From the NCBI GenBank assembly GCA_041287335.1, contig JBEULM010000037.1:1-37255 (forward strand): a DNA stretch of 37,255 nt. Reading direction: 5' to 3'. Source of the stretch: Hydrogenobacter sp. (GTDB lineage Bacteria; Aquificota; Aquificia; Aquificales; Aquificaceae). The position numbers and the translations under genes were made by a program. Positions 23,516 to 31,537 of this stretch are shown here, piece after piece (position 1 is the stretch's first letter; each line of letters opens with the position of its first letter). The notes below the pieces were generated by a model. That model was not told the DNA's origin. It worked only from the letters and a program-made list of their open reading frames with translations, and searched no databases.

Positions 23516-24311
23516 AAATGTGACATTGAGAAGCCTTTTCAGGAAAAAGAGAGAAGGGCAGAAGATCACCATGGTATCCACCTACGATTACATATCAGCC
23601 AGGCTATGCGATGAGGCAGGTATAGATTGCGTATTGGTTGGTGATTCCTTGGGAATGGTGTTTCAGGGTCTTGAGTCCACTCTTCCTGTCACCCTTGAAG
23701 AAATGATATACCACACGAAGGCAGTCAAAAGAGGTGTGAAAAGAGCTTTTATTATAGTAGATATGCCCTTTATGAGCTATCAAGTAAGTCAAGAAGAGGC
23801 ACTGCGCAACTGTGCGAGAGTAATGAAAGAGACAGGGGCTAACGCCGTAAAACTTGAGGGAGGACAGGAGATAGCGGAACTTGTTCACAGACTCGTGAGT
23901 GTAGGCATACCCGTAGTAGGGCATATAGGTTTTACACCGCAGAGTGTTCACGCACTCGGTGGATACAGGGTGATAGGCAAAAAGGAGGACGAGCGTGAAA
24001 AGTTAAAAAGGGATTTTAAGGCTTTGGAAGATGCGGGAGCTTTTATGGTAGTTTTGGAAAGTGTGCCTTCTTACTTAGCCAAGGAGATAAGTCAGCCTGC
24101 AAAGAGTATAACCATAGGTATAGGAGCAGGTCCTCACTGTGACGGTCAGGTACTTGTTTTTCACGATCTTGTAGGTCTGGTGGAGGATATAAAACCCAAG
24201 TTCGTAAAAAGGTATGTGGAAGGTGCTAAAATATTCAGAGATGCACTCAAAAGGTATAAGGAAGAGGTAGAAAAGGGGATTTTCCCTTCAGAGGAAGAGA
24301 GCTATGGATGA
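23508..24311 (+). CDS. panB: 3-methyl-2-oxobutanoate hydroxymethyltransferase
   Basis: 267 residues from the ATG at 23508 (RBS-like AGGA 9 bp upstream; the frame is open further upstream but overlaps the previous gene). PanB makes ketopantoate from alpha-ketoisovalerate and methylene-tetrahydrofolate, the first committed step of pantothenate synthesis. The barrel motifs are all present: VLVGDSLGMV (Mg-binding Asp), VDMPFMSYQ, AVKLEGG, GHIGFTPQSV, VVLESVP and GIGAGPHCDGQVLVFHD. Length matches the family. Its stop overlaps the pilB-type start. Confidence 0.95.
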   Translation: MLENVTLRSLFRKKREGQKITMVSTYDYISARLCDEAGIDCVLVGDSLGMVFQGLESTLPVTLEEMIYHTKAVKRGVKRAFIIVDMPFMSYQVSQEEALRNCARVMKETGANAVKLEGGQEIAELVHRLVSVGIPVVGHIGFTPQSVHALGGYRVIGKKEDEREKLKRDFKALEDAGAFMVVLESVPSYLAKEISQPAKSITIGIGAGPHCDGQVLVFHDLVGLVEDIKPKFVKRYVEGAKIFRDALKRYKEEVEKGIFPSEEESYG

Positions 24312-26004
24312 GGCGAAACTCTTAGAGCTTTTTGTGAGGCTCGGCTATATAACAAAGGATCAGGCATCACAAGCTTACGCTGGAAAAGAGAAAGATGAAG
24401 ATATTATAAGTTCGCTCATAAGATTTGGATTTTTGGATGATGCAAAGCTGGCTGACTTTTATTCTAAGAACATGTCCCAGAGGTTCTGGAAGGATAGCGT
24501 GGAGGATATAAAAATACCCGAGCATATACTTAAGGAACTTCCTGAAAATCTTCTAAGAAAGTATTCTATGGCACCTGTCAAATACGAAGACGGGAAGCTT
24601 ACTATAGTCACTGTAAATCCCTTTAATCAATCAGCCATAAACGAACTCAGGTTTAAAAGTAAGATAAATACCATAATACCCTATGCTGGTACGAGAAAAA
24701 CCGTTGAAACTATACTCAACAAGCTCTACCCAACGGTAGCCAAATTCATCGAGGAGTTGGAACCTGCGGAAGAGGTAGAGATAGAGAATCTTCCTATAGA
24801 TCTATCTCCGGAGGCACTTGCAGCAGAAGCGGGAGAAGCACCAATAGTGAAACTCGCTAATTACCTCATATACGAAGCGGTCAGACTTGAAGCTTCAGAC
24901 ATACATATAGAACCTTACGAAAAGAAAGTGGTAGTAAGATACAGGGTGGACGGTATACTACGTGTATTTCACGAGTTTCCATTGCGCGTCAAAGATCCGC
25001 TCACCGCAAGGTACAAAATAATGTCCAACATGGATATAGCGGAAAGGAGAAAGCCTCAAGACGGAAGGATAAGGGTAAAGGTGGGAAACAAAAGGGTGGA
25101 TCTGAGAGTATCTACAGTCCCAACCGTTTACGGTGAGAAGGTAGTTATGAGGATACAGGAGGCGGAAAGATACTTGAATGTAAAGCTTGAAAATCTCGGT
25201 TTTGAGGAGGACGATCTTGAAAAGTTTAGAAAAGCTATATGGACACCTTGGGGAATGATATTGGTCACAGGACCTACCGGTTCAGGTAAAACAACCACCC
25301 TTTACGCATCGCTTATGGAAAGAAATACACCTGATGTAAATATAATGACTGCAGAAGATCCCGTCGAAGTTGCAATCCCAGGACTCAATCAGGTTCAAAT
25401 AGCGGAACATATAGGGCTCACTTTTTCAACCGTTCTTAGGGCTTTTCTCAGGCAAGACCCTGACATTATCCTCATAGGTGAGATAAGAGATACAGAGACC
25501 GCAGAGATAGGTATAAGGGCAGCTCTCACCGGACACTTAGTCTTCTCTACCCTTCATACTAACGATGCGCCATCTTCAATCACAAGACTCGTTGATATGG
25601 GAATAGAACCCTTTCTCGTAGGATCTTCCCTAATACTCATAGTTGCCCAGAGGCTTGTAAGGAAGCTTTGTCCCGTTTGTAAAGTTGAAGCAAAGCTACC
25701 CAAAGAGACGCTTGTCAGGATGGGTGTATTGAAGGATATGCACGAAGATATCGTCGTATATACACACAAAGATGGCGGTTGTGAAGCATGTAACGGTACA
25801 GGTTATAAGGGAAGGACCGCCGTTCATGAAATCTTAGAAATAGACGAAGATCTGAGAAAGCTGATCATAAAAGGTGCTACGTCAGAAGATATAAAGGATA
25901 TGGCAAAGAAAAGGGGGATGAGGAGTCTTTACGAGGCAGGTATACTGAAGGTAAGGAAAGGAATAACTTCCTTAGAGGAAGTGGCGAGGGTTCTTGCAAA
26001 GTAG
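24304..26004 (+). CDS. pilB: Type IV pilus / type II secretion ATPase (PilB/GspE family)
   Basis: 566 residues. An N-terminal MshEN-type region (~1-140, KLTIVTVNPFNQSAINELRF) is followed by the N2 domain (SDIHIEPYEKKVVVRYRVDG) and the ATPase core. Walker A is GPTGSGKTTT (~322), the Asp box MTAEDPVE, Walker B ILIGEIRDTETAEI, and the His box TGHLVFSTLHTND. A tetracysteine zinc module follows (CPVC ... CEACNGTGY), typical of extension ATPases. PilB rather than GspE is favoured by the CxxC module and overall pattern, but no other pilus gene is in the window, so the pilus assignment is moderate. It overlaps panB by 8 bp. Confidence 0.92.
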   Translation: MDEAKLLELFVRLGYITKDQASQAYAGKEKDEDIISSLIRFGFLDDAKLADFYSKNMSQRFWKDSVEDIKIPEHILKELPENLLRKYSMAPVKYEDGKLTIVTVNPFNQSAINELRFKSKINTIIPYAGTRKTVETILNKLYPTVAKFIEELEPAEEVEIENLPIDLSPEALAAEAGEAPIVKLANYLIYEAVRLEASDIHIEPYEKKVVVRYRVDGILRVFHEFPLRVKDPLTARYKIMSNMDIAERRKPQDGRIRVKVGNKRVDLRVSTVPTVYGEKVVMRIQEAERYLNVKLENLGFEEDDLEKFRKAIWTPWGMILVTGPTGSGKTTTLYASLMERNTPDVNIMTAEDPVEVAIPGLNQVQIAEHIGLTFSTVLRAFLRQDPDIILIGEIRDTETAEIGIRAALTGHLVFSTLHTNDAPSSITRLVDMGIEPFLVGSSLILIVAQRLVRKLCPVCKVEAKLPKETLVRMGVLKDMHEDIVVYTHKDGGCEACNGTGYKGRTAVHEILEIDEDLRKLIIKGATSEDIKDMAKKRGMRSLYEAGILKVRKGITSLEEVARVLAK

Positions 26005-26020
26005 AGAAATTTGCTATAAT
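25994..26020 (+). promoter_or_regulatory. Promoter of the tusA-dsrEFH-queD-priA gene group
   Basis: TTGCAA (25994-25999), a 15-bp spacer and a perfect TATAAT (26015-26020), 10 bp before the tusA ATG. The short distance and absence of a Shine-Dalgarno sequence suggest a leaderless or near-leaderless mRNA. Confidence 0.5.
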
Positions 26021-26030
26021 TATAAACCTT

Positions 26031-26264
26031 ATGAAATACGACAGAGAGCTGGACATAAGAGGTGATGTTTGTCCTTTCACTTTTGTGAAGAGTAAGCTCG
26101 TACTTGAACAGATGGATAGAGGAGAAATATTGAGAGTTATTGTGGACTACAAACCATCCGCTGAAAATGTACCTAAGAGTATGAGAGAAGAGGGACAGGA
26201 AGTTCTCGCAGTTAATCAAATAGGAGAAAGGGAATGGGAGATAATAGTGAGAAAGGTAAGATGA
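26031..26264 (+). CDS. tusA: TusA-family sulfur carrier protein
   Basis: 77 residues, the usual TusA size. The sulfur-binding motif reads LDIRGDVCPFTFVKSK, with the acceptor Cys14 in the conserved CPxT context. TusA proteins carry persulfide sulfur between rhodanese-, DsrE- and Hdr-type proteins. Its stop overlaps the next gene by 4 bp (ATGA), and the following genes are DsrE-, DsrF- and DsrH-like, the classical trafficking partners in sulfur oxidisers. TusB-C-D-type use in tRNA thiolation is the alternative, but the lithotrophic setting favours sulfur oxidation. Confidence 0.93.
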   Translation: MKYDRELDIRGDVCPFTFVKSKLVLEQMDRGEILRVIVDYKPSAENVPKSMREEGQEVLAVNQIGEREWEIIVRKVR

Positions 26265-26563
26265 GATTCCTGTTTGTTGTAACGAGCAACCCATTTGCTA
26301 AGGACTTTAGCACACTGCTCTATCTGGTGAGTGCTCTATCTAAGGAAGGCGAAGTCGTTATGTTCTTTTCTGGTAACGGTGCTTACTACCTTACAAGACC
26401 TGAAGCAAAGAAGTTCAAAGATGCAGGTGCAAGGCTCCTTTACTGCGCACATTCAGCTCACCAGAGGGGTGTAGAAAAAGTTCCCGACTTTTTTGAAAGT
26501 AGCTCTACTTATAATCTCTCTAAGATGCTTCCTGAATATGATAAGGTTTTAGTGTTTAATTGA
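26261..26563 (+). CDS. dsrE: DsrE-like sulfur transfer protein
   Basis: 100 residues from the ATG at 26261 that overlaps the tusA stop. The DsrE/F fold is indicated by RFLFVVTSNPF at the N-terminus and EVVMFFSGNGAYYL. The probable sulfur-accepting cysteine is Cys62 in RLLYCAHSAHQRGV, the position of the active cysteine of DsrE/TusD. An upstream in-frame ATG at 26234 would lie deep in tusA and is not preferred. It presumably forms an alpha-beta-gamma complex with the next two products. Confidence 0.85.
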   Translation: MRFLFVVTSNPFAKDFSTLLYLVSALSKEGEVVMFFSGNGAYYLTRPEAKKFKDAGARLLYCAHSAHQRGVEKVPDFFESSSTYNLSKMLPEYDKVLVFN

Positions 26564-26564
26564 G

Positions 26565-26909
26565 ATGAGAAAGGTTGTCTTTTTACTTAAAGGTGATCCC
26601 TTCTCCTGGAAAGCTCACGAAGCTTTTCGTGTGGGTATGGCAATAGGTATAAACAGCGAGGTAAGTTTTGTGCTCATAAAAGATGGTGTCTATGCTCTCA
26701 CACGCTGGTATCCTGAAAAATTAGAGATACATGGTTTTGATAAATTACTTGAGAACATAGATTATGTGAATGTAAAACTTTATGTGGAAGATGCATCCGC
26801 TGAAGAGAGAGGACTAAAAGAGGCGGATTTTGTGAAGAATGTTAGTTTTATAAGTGCTGACGAGATAAAAGAGATTATAAGGAATGCGGAGGCTGTATTC
26901 GTATGGTAA
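26565..26909 (+). CDS. dsrF: DsrF-like protein of the DsrEFH complex
   Basis: 114 residues, DsrE/F fold: KVVFLLKGDPFSWKAHEAFRVG, then SFVLIKDGVYAL. At the position equivalent to the DsrE active cysteine it reads LYVEDASAEERG, with no cysteine at all in the protein, so it is a structural rather than catalytic subunit, as usual for DsrF/TusC. It begins 1 bp after the dsrE stop and overlaps dsrH by 7 bp. Confidence 0.8.
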   Translation: MRKVVFLLKGDPFSWKAHEAFRVGMAIGINSEVSFVLIKDGVYALTRWYPEKLEIHGFDKLLENIDYVNVKLYVEDASAEERGLKEADFVKNVSFISADEIKEIIRNAEAVFVW

Positions 26910-27145
26910 ACACGCTTTGGCTTGTTAGAAAGCTGGGAGATTTCTCTTCTGACCTTGTAGATGAGGACAAGGATGTAGTGATCCTAATTCAAGACGGTGT
27001 CTTGCGCTTTCCTACAAAAAAAGGCTGGTTTCTTTGCAAAGAGGATGCTCAAGCAAGAGGTATCAAAGTTCCAGAAAACGCAGCGAAGAGTTATGAGGAG
27101 ATAGCAAAACTTATAGTAGAGGCTAAAAGGGTAGTGGTGTGGTGA
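26903..27145 (+). CDS. dsrH: DsrH/TusB-like protein
   Basis: 80 residues. The pattern TLWLVRK, VVILIQDGVLR and FLCKEDAQARGI matches DsrH/TusB, including the conserved cysteine (Cys45) before the D-x-x-ARG segment. It is the third and smallest member of the DsrEFH-type set, which with TusA relays sulfur to or from the oxidation machinery. It overlaps dsrF by 7 bp and is followed one base later by queD. Confidence 0.82.
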   Translation: MVNTLWLVRKLGDFSSDLVDEDKDVVILIQDGVLRFPTKKGWFLCKEDAQARGIKVPENAAKSYEEIAKLIVEAKRVVVW

Positions 27146-27146
27146 T

Positions 27147-27641
27147 ATGAGGTGGAAGATAACGAAGGTTTTTGACTTTGAGGCTGGACACAGAGTTTGG
27201 AAGCAAAATCTTACCTACGGAAGGGGATCTGAGTTCACAAGAAGGGATGCCATGCCACAAAACAAATGCGTAAACCTTCACGGACACAGTTATACCCTTG
27301 AGGTTACCTTAGGTTCTGACACGCTGAGCGAGCAGGACATGGTTATGGACTTTTACCACGTGAAGAACGCCCTTAAGGATATCATAGATAAGATGGATCA
27401 CAGTTTTATAATAGACACAAATGATCCAATGTATCCAGAGCTAAAACAGGTTGCCGAAAAGTACGGAGCCATGAAGATATTTCCTGTTGATTTTTGTCCA
27501 ACAGCGGAAGCCTTAGCTAAGTTCTTTTACGATTTTTTAACGGATAGGCTCAATCAGGCGGGACTTTTGGGAGAGGTTAAGGTGATCAGCGTGATCCTGT
27601 GGGAAACGAGAACTTCAAAAGCCGAATACAGACCAGAATGA
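27147..27641 (+). CDS. queD: 6-carboxy-5,6,7,8-tetrahydropterin synthase (QueD/PTPS family)
   Basis: 164 residues. The zinc-binding histidines are in FEAGHRVW and NLHGHSY, the catalytic cysteine in NKCVNLHGH, and further conserved blocks are MDFYHVKNALKDIIDKMDH, PTAEALAKF and VILWETRTSKAEY. The family converts 7,8-dihydroneopterin triphosphate to carboxytetrahydropterin in queuosine synthesis, or makes pyruvoyl-tetrahydropterin. The Glu in the WET segment is consistent with either. An ~18-residue insertion (NLTYGRGSEFTRRDAMPQ) precedes the HGH motif. It overlaps priA by 4 bp. Confidence 0.9.
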   Translation: MRWKITKVFDFEAGHRVWKQNLTYGRGSEFTRRDAMPQNKCVNLHGHSYTLEVTLGSDTLSEQDMVMDFYHVKNALKDIIDKMDHSFIIDTNDPMYPELKQVAEKYGAMKIFPVDFCPTAEALAKFFYDFLTDRLNQAGLLGEVKVISVILWETRTSKAEYRPE

Positions 27642-29665
27642 ATCTGAAAATAGCGGTCGGCGGGAGGGTGTTTGAACTTTCCATTCCCTTTCCGTATGGA
27701 GAAAATCCTACAGGGTATCGTGTACTTCTTCCATCGGGTAAAACGGGCATAGTTCTTGGCATAGGCAAAGGAGGGGAACACATACAAGATGCTAAGTTTC
27801 CAGATGATAAACCTATCGTGTCTGCCGAACATTTAGAGACTTTGAGGGATCTTTCAAAGCTTTATGGACTCAATCCTTGGATGCTTCTTTTTAATCTGCT
27901 CCCTGAAGAGTTCCTTTGGAGAGAAGAGACGTATCTTTTATCCACAGGCAGATCCATTTACGGGCTTGACAGCAAAAGTATGCAGGTTATTAGTTATGTG
28001 CAAAAGAGAAAAGGTGTAAAGGAAAAGCAGATCAAAAATAAATTTGGTTGGCAGCTTGTGGAACTGCTCATTAGCAAGGGATTTTTGAAGAGGGAAAAAA
28101 GGTGGGACATACCTGAGGTCAAAACCGAGATCCTAAAGCTGGGACTACCCTTTGAAGAGGCTTACGAGAAGGTAAAGAGGTTAAGGGTAAAAGAGGAAAA
28201 GTTATCCATACTGAACTATTTAAAAGAGCGCACTTTTGCGAGTTTGGACGAACTCAGAGATATGGAATTTAAAGTCCGTGACATAAACTACCTTTTGGAA
28301 AAGGGTATACTCGTAAAAGAGGAGTACCCAGAATCTTATAGTGCAAATACCGTGAGATCAGATTGGAAGATCTCTACTCGAAAACTTCAAAAGAGCGGTA
28401 TCATTTGTGGAGGTTACAGTATCGCTCTTAAAAGGTTAAGGGATGTACTACAAACTACTTTTTTACAGGGTAGATCGGCTCTAATCGTATGCACAACTCT
28501 ATCTGGTCTTTTTTCGCTTGAAGTTGAACTTAAAAACACTTTCGGTGATGATCTTCTCGTTATATCCTCTAAAGAAAAATCGAGAGATCTTTTAAGAAAC
28601 TGGTTCAAAGCGCAGGATGGGAACAAAATAGTATTAGGTAGTAGGTTGTCGCTCCTTGTGCCCGTAAGGGATATAGATGTTATAGCTTTATTTGATGATG
28701 CAGGGACTAAACTTCCAAATGGTATAGATCTTAGAAACTTCCTTTATCTGCTGTCAAAATATACAGGGGCAAAGTTCCTAATCGTATCGCCTGCCATAGA
28801 TATACATACGTATAATCTTATAAAAGCGAATAGGGTGGAAATTGAGTACCTTATGCAAAAATTAGAGGTACACGTGGTAAAAAGGAAAGAAGAGGAGGTA
28901 CTTTGTTCTGAGTCTGTAAAGCTCTTGGAAAAATATGCGGACAGAAAGGTACTTTTCTTGGTCAACAAGAAAGGTTACGGTTACGCATACTGTCCTAAGT
29001 GTCAAAGCTTATGTATATGTCCTTTTTGCGGTACTTTCCTGACGCTTTACAAAGAAAGCGAAAAGATCCTTTGCACAAGTTGCGGTTTTAAAAGTGATCT
29101 CGTTTGTCCGGAATGTGCAGGCGATGTGAGAAGCTCAAGTTTTGGTATAGAAAAGGCTATGGAGGAATTGGAAAAACTTTTTGGAATAAGGAAGAACTTT
29201 ACCTTTGATACCTTCCCAGCCTTTGAGGATACATACGATCTAGTCATAGTGCTAAATGCCGATAACCTACTTTCCGTACCTTTTTTTAACGCGGAAGAAA
29301 GCTACTACAGATACCTCTGGAGGGCTAGGGCTATAGCGCGCGATAAGCTTTTAATACAAACGCTCTTCCCAGAACATCCCATATTAAAACATCTGCAGGA
29401 GGGAGATTGGAAAAGTTATTGTGAAAGCGAATTAAAACGCAGAAGAGAGGAAAAGCTTCCACCCTTTTCAAGAATACTGTTGGTGCGGTTTACAGAAGAC
29501 AAGAGTAAAGAGTTACAGAAGCTAGCAAAAAATTACGGTCTTGAGATCAGATACAGAAAAACCGGAAGATTGATGGAAGTTCTCGTTAGGGGAAGCTTTT
29601 ATAATATGAGTAAGATCATAAAAGAAATCAGGATTCTCAGACCTCTGCATCTGGAGTTTTTCTGA
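27638..29665 (+). CDS. priA: PriA-like primosomal protein lacking helicase motifs
   Basis: 675 residues from an ATG that overlaps the queD stop by 4 bp. The PriA plan is recognisable: N-terminal 3'-DNA-binding domain, a winged-helix-like region, a RecA-like lobe (~255-400), and the zinc-binding module [16 protein letters not shown] / [17 protein letters not shown]. The C-terminal domain has [13 protein letters not shown]. The motor is degenerate. The Walker A region (GxTGSGKT) reads [15 protein letters not shown]; the DEEH Walker B region reads IALFDDAG, after the conserved [13 protein letters not shown]; and the VGRAGR-type motif VI is gone. It probably binds forks and helps load DnaB without ATP-driven unwinding, as reported for some actinobacterial PriA proteins. 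Confidence 0.85.
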   Translation: MNLKIAVGGRVFELSIPFPYGENPTGYRVLLPSGKTGIVLGIGKGGEHIQDAKFPDDKPIVSAEHLETLRDLSKLYGLNPWMLLFNLLPEEFLWREETYLLSTGRSIYGLDSKSMQVISYVQKRKGVKEKQIKNKFGWQLVELLISKGFLKREKRWDIPEVKTEILKLGLPFEEAYEKVKRLRVKEEKLSILNYLKERTFASLDELRDMEFKVRDINYLLEKGILVKEEYPESYSANTVRSDWKISTRKLQKSGIICGGYSIALKRLRDVLQTTFLQGRSALIVCTTLSGLFSLEVELKNTFGDDLLVISSKEKSRDLLRNWFKAQDGNKIVLGSRLSLLVPVRDIDVIALFDDAGTKLPNGIDLRNFLYLLSKYTGAKFLIVSPAIDIHTYNLIKANRVEIEYLMQKLEVHVVKRKEEEVLCSESVKLLEKYADRKVLFLVNKKGYGYAYCPKCQSLCICPFCGTFLTLYKESEKILCTSCGFKSDLVCPECAGDVRSSSFGIEKAMEELEKLFGIRKNFTFDTFPAFEDTYDLVIVLNADNLLSVPFFNAEESYYRYLWRARAIARDKLLIQTLFPEHPILKHLQEGDWKSYCESELKRRREEKLPPFSRILLVRFTEDKSKELQKLAKNYGLEIRYRKTGRLMEVLVRGSFYNMSKIIKEIRILRPLHLEFF

Positions 29666-30854
29666 GGATATCCATTACATGGAACATATCTTTGTCACCT
29701 CTACCTGAAAGGTTGAGGATCACTACACCTTCCCTTCCTATTTCTTTTGCAAGCTCTATAGTTTTCAAAACAGCGTGAGCAGGCTCTAAGGCTGGTATAA
29801 TACCTTCAAGTTTTGAAAGGATCTTAAAACCTTCAAGAGCTTCTTCGTCGTTTGCCCATACATACTCAGCTCTCTTACTCTCAAATAAGTAGGCATGTTC
29901 TGGACCGACACCGGGGTAATCAAGACCTGCAGATACCGAGTGCGTAGGCAGTATTTGTCCCTCTTCGTCCTGCAAAAAGTAAGATTTCATACCGTGAAGG
30001 ATACCCACGCTCCCACCGTTTATTGAAGCTGCGTGTTTACCTGTATTCAAACCTAAGCCCCCAGCTTCAACGCCTATAAGTCTCACCCCTTCATCTTCCA
30101 GGAAGGGATAAAATATACCCATAGCGTTAGAACCACCGCCTACGCATGCGATAATCGCATTTGGCAGTTTACCCTCCAGTTTTAGTATCTGTTCTTTTGC
30201 CTCTTGTCCTATTACCTTTTGGAAGTCCCTGACTATAAGGGGAAAAGGGTGTGGACCTACGACGGAGCCTATTATGTAATGTGTTGTCTCTACGTTAGTT
30301 ACCCAATCTCTGAGAGCTTCATTTATAGCATCCTTTAATGTCCTGCTCCCACTTTTGACTATACTCACCTGTGCACCCAAAAGCTTCATTCTGAAAACAT
30401 TAAGCTCTTGCCTATGTGCATCTTCTTCACCCATATATACTGTACAATCAAGACCTAAAAGGGCGCAGGCTGTTGCCGTGGCAACGCCGTGTTGACCGGC
30501 ACCAGTTTCAGCTATAACCCTTTTTTTACCCATCCTTTTGGTGAGCAAAGCCTGTCCGAGTGTGTTGTTTATTTTGTGAGCGCCTGTATGTAGGAGATCC
30601 TCCCTCTTTATATAGATCTTGGCGCCTCCCGCATACTCGGTGAGATTTTTGGCAAAATATAGGGGAGTAGGCCTTCCTGCGTAAGTCCTTAGGTAATAAT
30701 TCAGCTCTTCCCAAAAGCTTTTATCTGATCTTACCTCCTTATATTGACCTTCAAGCTCTTCAAGGGCATACATGAGAGTTTCAGGAACAAATTTACCGCC
30801 AAAGTTACCAAAGTATCCTTTATTATCTGGTAATTTCATGAATCTATGTTCCAT
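29637..30854 (-). CDS. trpB: Tryptophan synthase beta chain (TrpB1 type)
   Basis: 405 residues. PLP lysine is Lys94 in [15 protein letters not shown]; the catalytic glutamate region is ETGAGQHG; the phosphate loop is [19 protein letters not shown] closes the active site. It condenses indole with serine. It is close in length to the canonical alpha-partnered TrpB1, but trpA is not adjacent, so the trp genes are dispersed. AAGGTG precedes the ATG at 30854. The 3' end overlaps priA by 29 bp tail to tail, and the 5' end is divergent from bioD. Confidence 0.96.
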   Translation of the reverse strand: MEHRFMKLPDNKGYFGNFGGKFVPETLMYALEELEGQYKEVRSDKSFWEELNYYLRTYAGRPTPLYFAKNLTEYAGGAKIYIKREDLLHTGAHKINNTLGQALLTKRMGKKRVIAETGAGQHGVATATACALLGLDCTVYMGEEDAHRQELNVFRMKLLGAQVSIVKSGSRTLKDAINEALRDWVTNVETTHYIIGSVVGPHPFPLIVRDFQKVIGQEAKEQILKLEGKLPNAIIACVGGGSNAMGIFYPFLEDEGVRLIGVEAGGLGLNTGKHAASINGGSVGILHGMKSYFLQDEEGQILPTHSVSAGLDYPGVGPEHAYLFESKRAEYVWANDEEALEGFKILSKLEGIIPALEPAHAVLKTIELAKEIGREGVVILNLSGRGDKDMFHVMDILRKTPDAEV

Positions 30855-30866
30855 CTGACACCTTTT

Positions 30867-30872
30867 ATTATA
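30867..30872 (-). promoter_or_regulatory. -10 element of trpB
   Basis: TATAAT on the minus strand, 12 bp before the trpB ATG and touching the divergent bioD start. No matching -35 is seen within bioD. The 20-bp gap between the two divergent starts must serve both genes. Confidence 0.4.
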
Positions 30873-30874
30873 TC

Positions 30875-31537
30875 ATGGATCTTATGGATGCCCTTTTGAT
30901 TACCGGAACTGATACAGGTGTGGGGAAAACCTTTATGGCTTATAACCTCGCTTACGCTCTAAAGGAGAGAGGTATCAATGTAGGATACTTAAAACCCGTT
31001 GAGACTGATGTTAAAACTTTGCCTGCTGATGGCTCTCTTTTGGCAAGCGTAACAGGGCAGGATATAAAGGAAGTTGTACCTGTCACATTTTCTCTTCCTC
31101 TTTCGCCATATGCGGGTATTTTGGAGGAAGGTGGAGACTTTTCTCTTGAGGAATTATATACTCACTTTGAGAAGATGTTAAGAAAGTACAGCATAGTTAT
31201 TGTGGAAGGTGCTGGTGGTATAGCGGTGCCTATAAAGAAAGGTTACGACTATGCGAGGCTCGCAAAGGACTGGAATTTACCAATTTTGATCGTAGCAAGG
31301 GCAGGTCTGGGAACAATAAACCACACTTTTCTGTCTTGGTTTTACGCTAAAGAGATGCATCTTAATATAAGGGGTATAGTTATGAACGGTTTCGGAAGTG
31401 ACGATGTATCGGAGAAGACAAACGCTCGCATAATAGAGGAGCTTACAGGCATAAAACCATTAAAAATTCCCAAAATTGAAGGATCACTTCTTCCTACCTA
31501 TCTGAGAGAAGCTCTCCTTGACTTTATCCGGCTTTAA
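30875..31537 (+). CDS. bioD: Dethiobiotin synthetase
   Basis: 220 residues. P-loop GTDTGVGKT (~11-19), catalytic KPVETD (~41-46) and VEGAGGIAVP (~109-118) identify BioD, which carboxylates DAPA to dethiobiotin with ATP and CO2. It complements bioA and birA in the left half of the window, so the biotin genes are split over at least two places. The start is uncertain: ATG at 30875 or 30884, neither with a ribosome-binding site. The final 54 bp overlap the convergent ftsI gene. Confidence 0.94.
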   Translation: MDLMDALLITGTDTGVGKTFMAYNLAYALKERGINVGYLKPVETDVKTLPADGSLLASVTGQDIKEVVPVTFSLPLSPYAGILEEGGDFSLEELYTHFEKMLRKYSIVIVEGAGGIAVPIKKGYDYARLAKDWNLPILIVARAGLGTINHTFLSWFYAKEMHLNIRGIVMNGFGSDDVSEKTNARIIEELTGIKPLKIPKIEGSLLPTYLREALLDFIRL

